NCBI GenBank assembly: GCA_902796875.1
Contig: CADBQT010000149.1
Coordinates: 1-6,910, forward strand
DNA: 6,910 nucleotides
Direction of reading: 5' to 3'
Origin: an uncultured Eubacteriales bacterium
GTDB lineage: Bacteria > Bacillota > Clostridia > Peptostreptococcales > Anaerovoracaceae
The notes under the pieces are model-generated. The model saw nothing but the letters and a program-made list of their open reading frames with translations. It ran no database searches and was not told the DNA's origin. The translations under genes were made by a program, and so were the position numbers. This document shows, one piece after another, positions 4,529-6,910 of the stretch. Each line of letters begins with the position of its first letter. Position 1 is the stretch's first letter.

Positions 4529-5635
4529 ATGGAAAACTTAGCAAACTCGGCTGCTCAGCAACAGGCAGCAGTAGTGAAGAAAGCCAGAGATAAACACTTC
4601 TGGAAAAAGGGCGTATTCATCGCCATCTTCTCCGGATTTCTCTACGGCGGCTACACCTCCTTCATGACGGAGGGTATGATGCACGGTGTGTGGAACGACA
4701 TCTACGCGGAAGTTCCCACCGGCGTCGCTGCCGGAGTCTCGGCCTTCTTCATCGTCTACACGGTCAGCGCCATCGGCGCCGCCTGCGTGGACATCGGATC
4801 GGCGATCTGGTCCCTGTTCTACGGCGGATGCATCGGCCGGCTGGGTGACTTCAAGCGGACCCTGGGCACCAAGCCCGGAAAGATCCTGATCATCGCCGCT
4901 ATCATCGGCGGACCGCTGGCCTCCACGGCCTACGTTATCGGCCTGCAGATGGCGGGATCGATCATCGTTCCCATCGCGGCCCTGAACGCGGCCATCGGCG
5001 CCATCATCGGCAAGTTCGTCTTCAAGCAGAAGCTGACCGGCGGCATGATCCTGGGTATCATCATCTGCTTCGCAGCGGCGGTACTGATCGGATCCTCCTC
5101 CATGACGGATCTGAACTTCTCCGGCGGCGCAGCTCTGGGATGCCTGGCAGCCTTCTGTGCAGCGATCGGCTGGGGTATTGAAGGCGCGGTCGGCGGCTAT
5201 GCCTGCTGCATGGTCGACACCGAGATCGCCATCATCATCCGGCAGTGCACTTCCGGTCTGGTCAACGGCGTCGTGCTGGTCACCATCCTGTCCATCCTGG
5301 GCGGAGACGGTGTCGGGTCCGGCTTCAAAGTACTGACTGCCTGCCTGACGGATATGCCGTCCATGTGGATGCTGTTCGTTGCCGGCGTGTTCTCGTCCTG
5401 GTCCTTCAAGTTCTGGTACAAGGGCGCGTCCATGTGCGGTGCGGCTCTGGGTATGGGCTGTAACGGCGGATACGCTTTCTGGGGCCCCTTCTGGTGCCTG
5501 ATCGTCTGCGGACTGATCTTCGGCCACGAAGGCTTCATGATCCCGGCCGTCGGCTGGATCGGAGCTATCGTCATGGTCGCTGGTATCATGATCCTGGCAA
5601 TCTCCCAGAACAAGGCTACCCAGCAGCAGGATTAG
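4529..5635 (+). CDS. EamA/DMT-superfamily-like permease, about 10 membrane helices
   Basis: A 368-residue membrane protein with a charged cytoplasmic N-terminus (1-27, ending KKARDKHFWKK) and about ten hydrophobic segments (roughly 28-45, 66-78, 79-99, 118-139, 143-163, 172-189, 199-219, 233-257, 277-297, 301-358 as two or three helices). PIAALNAAIGAIIGKFVFKQ (148-167) followed by a Gly-rich helix is the typical EamA pattern of a pro-small-residue helix, a basic loop and a closing helix. Two such halves (28-189 and 199-358) suggest the internal repeat of drug/metabolite transporters. The substrate cannot be read from sequence; an amine or metabolite linked to the compartment is a guess from context. 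AGAGAGGTGA (4515-4524) precedes the start. Expression is probably switched by the MerR-type promoter at 4451-4480. No close named family comes to mind. Confidence 0.82.
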   Translation: MENLANSAAQQQAAVVKKARDKHFWKKGVFIAIFSGFLYGGYTSFMTEGMMHGVWNDIYAEVPTGVAAGVSAFFIVYTVSAIGAACVDIGSAIWSLFYGGCIGRLGDFKRTLGTKPGKILIIAAIIGGPLASTAYVIGLQMAGSIIVPIAALNAAIGAIIGKFVFKQKLTGGMILGIIICFAAAVLIGSSSMTDLNFSGGAALGCLAAFCAAIGWGIEGAVGGYACCMVDTEIAIIIRQCTSGLVNGVVLVTILSILGGDGVGSGFKVLTACLTDMPSMWMLFVAGVFSSWSFKFWYKGASMCGAALGMGCNGGYAFWGPFWCLIVCGLIFGHEGFMIPAVGWIGAIVMVAGIMILAISQNKATQQQD

Positions 5636-5647
5636 GAGGTGTGAGAT

Positions 5648-5911
5648 ATGAGACCATTATTCCAGGAAGTATTGCATCTGTATACGGATGGTAAAGAGAG
5701 AAGCCGTGCCATGGTTCAGGATGAACTGCGGGATGTCTACGGCAACTTCAGAGCATTCAGAGATCATGAAATGGACGAGGCACTTCACACCGCCATGTCT
5801 AACGGCCTGATCGCAGAGTCCCACTATGAGCTGGACGGCGAAGGCAAACTGGTGATGTACTATCAGTCCGATCAGGACATGATCGATCTGATCAACAACT
5901 ACATCAAATAA
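5648..5911 (+). CDS. Small soluble protein, winged-helix-like, unknown function
   Basis: An 87-residue hydrophilic protein that I do not recognise. Predicted layout by eye: helices at about 2-13, 17-31 and 36-53, a two-strand hairpin (56-62 and 67-73, YELDGEGKLVMYYQ), then a final helix (76-87). Three helices followed by a beta hairpin is the plan of a small winged helix-turn-helix domain, but basic residues are few in helix 3, which argues against ordinary DNA binding and leaves protein-protein contact open. It has no signal peptide or membrane segment. AGGAGGTG (5634-5641) overlaps the stop codon of the permease gene, so translation is likely coupled and the two products probably work together. 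A strong terminator follows 16 bases after the stop. Role as a permease accessory or regulator is inference. Confidence 0.85.
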   Translation: MRPLFQEVLHLYTDGKERSRAMVQDELRDVYGNFRAFRDHEMDEALHTAMSNGLIAESHYELDGEGKLVMYYQSDQDMIDLINNYIK

Positions 5912-5926
5912 GCGGAAACGCATAAC

Positions 5927-5960
5927 AAAACGGCTGTGCCCTTCGGCGCAGCCGTTTTTT
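5927..5960. terminator. Bidirectional intrinsic terminator between convergent genes
   Basis: An 11-bp stem (ACGGCTGTGCC with GGCGCAGCCGT, one U-G pair) and CTTC loop is followed by TTTTTT on the plus strand and preceded by AAAA, which reads as TTTT on the minus strand. It ends the permease operon and can also end the convergent MerR gene whose stop is at 6018. Confidence 0.92.
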
Positions 5961-5985
5961 GTGTGTTGATCGGTGGGCCGGCGAC

Positions 5986-6002
5986 GCGGCGTGTCTCGCC
6001 GC
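5986..6002. repeat. Short GC-rich inverted repeat downstream of the second MerR gene
   Basis: GCGGCG and CGCCGC pair around five bases, 16 bases beyond the MerR stop. No T-tract adjoins it on either strand. It may help stop transcription together with the stronger hairpin at 5927-5960, or be of no consequence. Confidence 0.3.
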
Positions 6003-6017
6003 TCCCGCAAGGCGCGC

Positions 6018-6860
6018 CTACCGGCTGGCGCCGATGCGCACCTCTGTCACATACATGTCCGCGTTCTTCGTGGTCCAGCAGTCGGTGACGTACCGCTCCC
6101 AGGAATCCTCCCGGAGGCGGTAGCCGTGGTCCCTGGCCCACTCCTCCATCTTCTCGTAGGTCTCGCCGATGGTCTCATGGGGCCCGATGTGGTAGCAGGA
6201 GAGCATCATCTCCCCGCCCATCTGGACCTGCTGCTCCGGCTTGCAGGGCAGGATCATCTGCTGGAGGATCCGCATGGTGTCGCAGGTTCCTTCGATCCGC
6301 TCCCGCCATGAGGGGTAGGTGATGTTCACCGCTCCGGTGATCTCGTTGCCGATGGATGTCAGGTAGTCCGTCCATTCGATGTTGATGATGGCTTCCCGGT
6401 CATCGCCGATGAAGGTCTGATCCATGAATCCGTAATCCTCGGATTCAATAAATTTTACGGACACGTCCCGGACATCATTCTCGATCACCGTCTGGGCTTC
6501 CACCAGCAGCTCATACCAGTCCCGAACTGAGGTCAGTTTCACGTTCACCGCCATCTGTTCATCCTGAAGTTCGTTGATCTTTTCCAGGAAGCCCCGCTCC
6601 ATGGGGCGGTACTCCTCGCTCTCCAGCAGGGCCCGCATCTCCTCCAGCTTGAACCCCATCTGCTTGTAGTATTTCAGGATGGTCAGGTCCAGGAGGGACC
6701 GGCGGGAATAGTACCGGTAGTGGTTGCTGGTCACCTTGTCCGGGCTGATGATCCCGATCTCATCGTAAAACCGCAGCGCCTTCTTGGAGACGTTGCAGAT
6801 CTTGCTCACCTCGCCGATGGAATACAGTTTTTCTTCCGTTGTCTTACCGCCTTTGGCCAT
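6018..6860 (-). CDS. Second MerR-family regulator with GyrI-like effector domain
   Basis: A 280-residue regulator, paralogous to the one at 2576-3454. MerR DNA-binding region at about 12-80 (YSIGEVSKICNVSKKALRFY, then HYRYYSRRSL), coiled coil about 84-125, and GyrI/BmrR-like effector domain about 134-277. The effector domains share GAVNITYPS (here 176-184; GAFNVLYPS in the other), CYHIGP (222-227), TYEKM, and YVTEV with Glu273. No metal-binding Cys motif is visible. The start at 6860 has an AGAGGG-type site directly upstream. It converges with the permease operon and shares its terminator. It is a candidate activator of the dyad promoter at 4451-4480. Ligand probably a small organic cation by family analogy with BmrR; not shown by sequence. 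Confidence 0.92.
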   Translation of the reverse strand: MAKGGKTTEEKLYSIGEVSKICNVSKKALRFYDEIGIISPDKVTSNHYRYYSRRSLLDLTILKYYKQMGFKLEEMRALLESEEYRPMERGFLEKINELQDEQMAVNVKLTSVRDWYELLVEAQTVIENDVRDVSVKFIESEDYGFMDQTFIGDDREAIINIEWTDYLTSIGNEITGAVNITYPSWRERIEGTCDTMRILQQMILPCKPEQQVQMGGEMMLSCYHIGPHETIGETYEKMEEWARDHGYRLREDSWERYVTDCWTTKNADMYVTEVRIGASR

Positions 6861-6865
6861 ACCCT

Positions 6866-6910
6866 CTATCCTCGCTGGGCGCGTTCCGCCGCCTCCAGAT
6901 CCGCAAATCC
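6866..6910 (-). CDS. Possible C-terminus of an upstream minus-strand gene (partial)
   Basis: The minus strand is open from the right edge for 14 codons, reading GFADLEAAERAQRG and then TAG (6868-6866), five bases before the MerR start at 6860. The residue pattern looks like a charged helical C-terminus, and the MerR ribosome binding site overlaps this stop, as in many operons. Fourteen codons are too few for firm support; it could be chance. The product cannot be named. Confidence 0.35.
   Translation of the reverse strand, partial: GFADLEAAERAQRG

Noticed and set aside
4538..5527. A 329-codon open frame on the minus strand opposite the permease
   Set aside because: Same reason: D/G/Q/A-rich translation with no domain and no ribosome binding site, antisense to a clear membrane protein.
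1..6910. CRISPR arrays, tRNA or rRNA genes, insertion sequences and integrase attachment sites
   Set aside because: No regularly spaced direct repeats, no cloverleaf or rRNA stretches, no transposase or integrase frames, and no terminal inverted repeats were seen.

Overview
The window is a stretch of a bacterial microcompartment (BMC) locus, probably from a fairly GC-rich anaerobic Firmicute (class Clostridia). The evidence for this placement is: strong AGGAGG-type ribosome binding sites, TTGACA/TATAAT-like promoters, tightly packed genes, GC-rich third codon positions, and BMC, EutS, EutP, SMR and MerR proteins of a clostridial flavour. No species-level assignment is possible from the sequence alone.

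Left arm (1-935, minus strand). An operon runs leftward: a BMC-H shell protein (809-507), a second BMC-H shell protein (487-179), and the first 47 residues of a CoA-acylating aldehyde dehydrogenase (141 to the window edge). It has a good promoter at 935-905 (TTGACA, 19-bp spacer, TAAAAT). The over-long spacer is typical of promoters activated by MerR-family regulators. Positions 843-1209 form a divergent control region with repeated TGCTCC boxes, a perfect TTCCCC/GGGGAA inverted repeat, a hairpin followed by eight T's, and a candidate rightward promoter at 1138-1166.

Right arm (1210-4242, plus strand). A compact run of six genes encodes two tandem EutS/PduU-type shell proteins, a EutP/PduV-type small GTPase, a MerR regulator with a GyrI-like effector domain (BmrR type), and two adjacent small multidrug resistance (SMR) subunits. 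One SMR subunit keeps the essential membrane glutamate and the other carries Asn in its place.

Accessory unit (4451-5960). A textbook MerR-type promoter with an almost perfect 21-bp dyad between -35 and -10 precedes a roughly 10-helix EamA/DMT-like permease. An 87-residue protein with a winged-helix-like predicted fold is translationally linked to it. A strong bidirectional terminator (5927-5960) closes the unit. Converging from the right (6860-6018) is a second MerR/GyrI regulator, clearly paralogous to the first. A scrap of another minus-strand reading frame may lie at the right edge.

Working model (inference). Shell proteins, EutP GTPase and acylating aldehyde dehydrogenase point to a compartment that handles a toxic aldehyde. 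The signature enzyme lies outside the window. A paired SMR exporter, a DMT permease and two drug/cation-type MerR sensors suggest that the substrate or by-product is a small, probably cationic, amine. Choline (trimethylamine lyase, cut/GRM2 type) is the best candidate but is not proven here. The least familiar part is the MerR-controlled permease plus small-protein unit.
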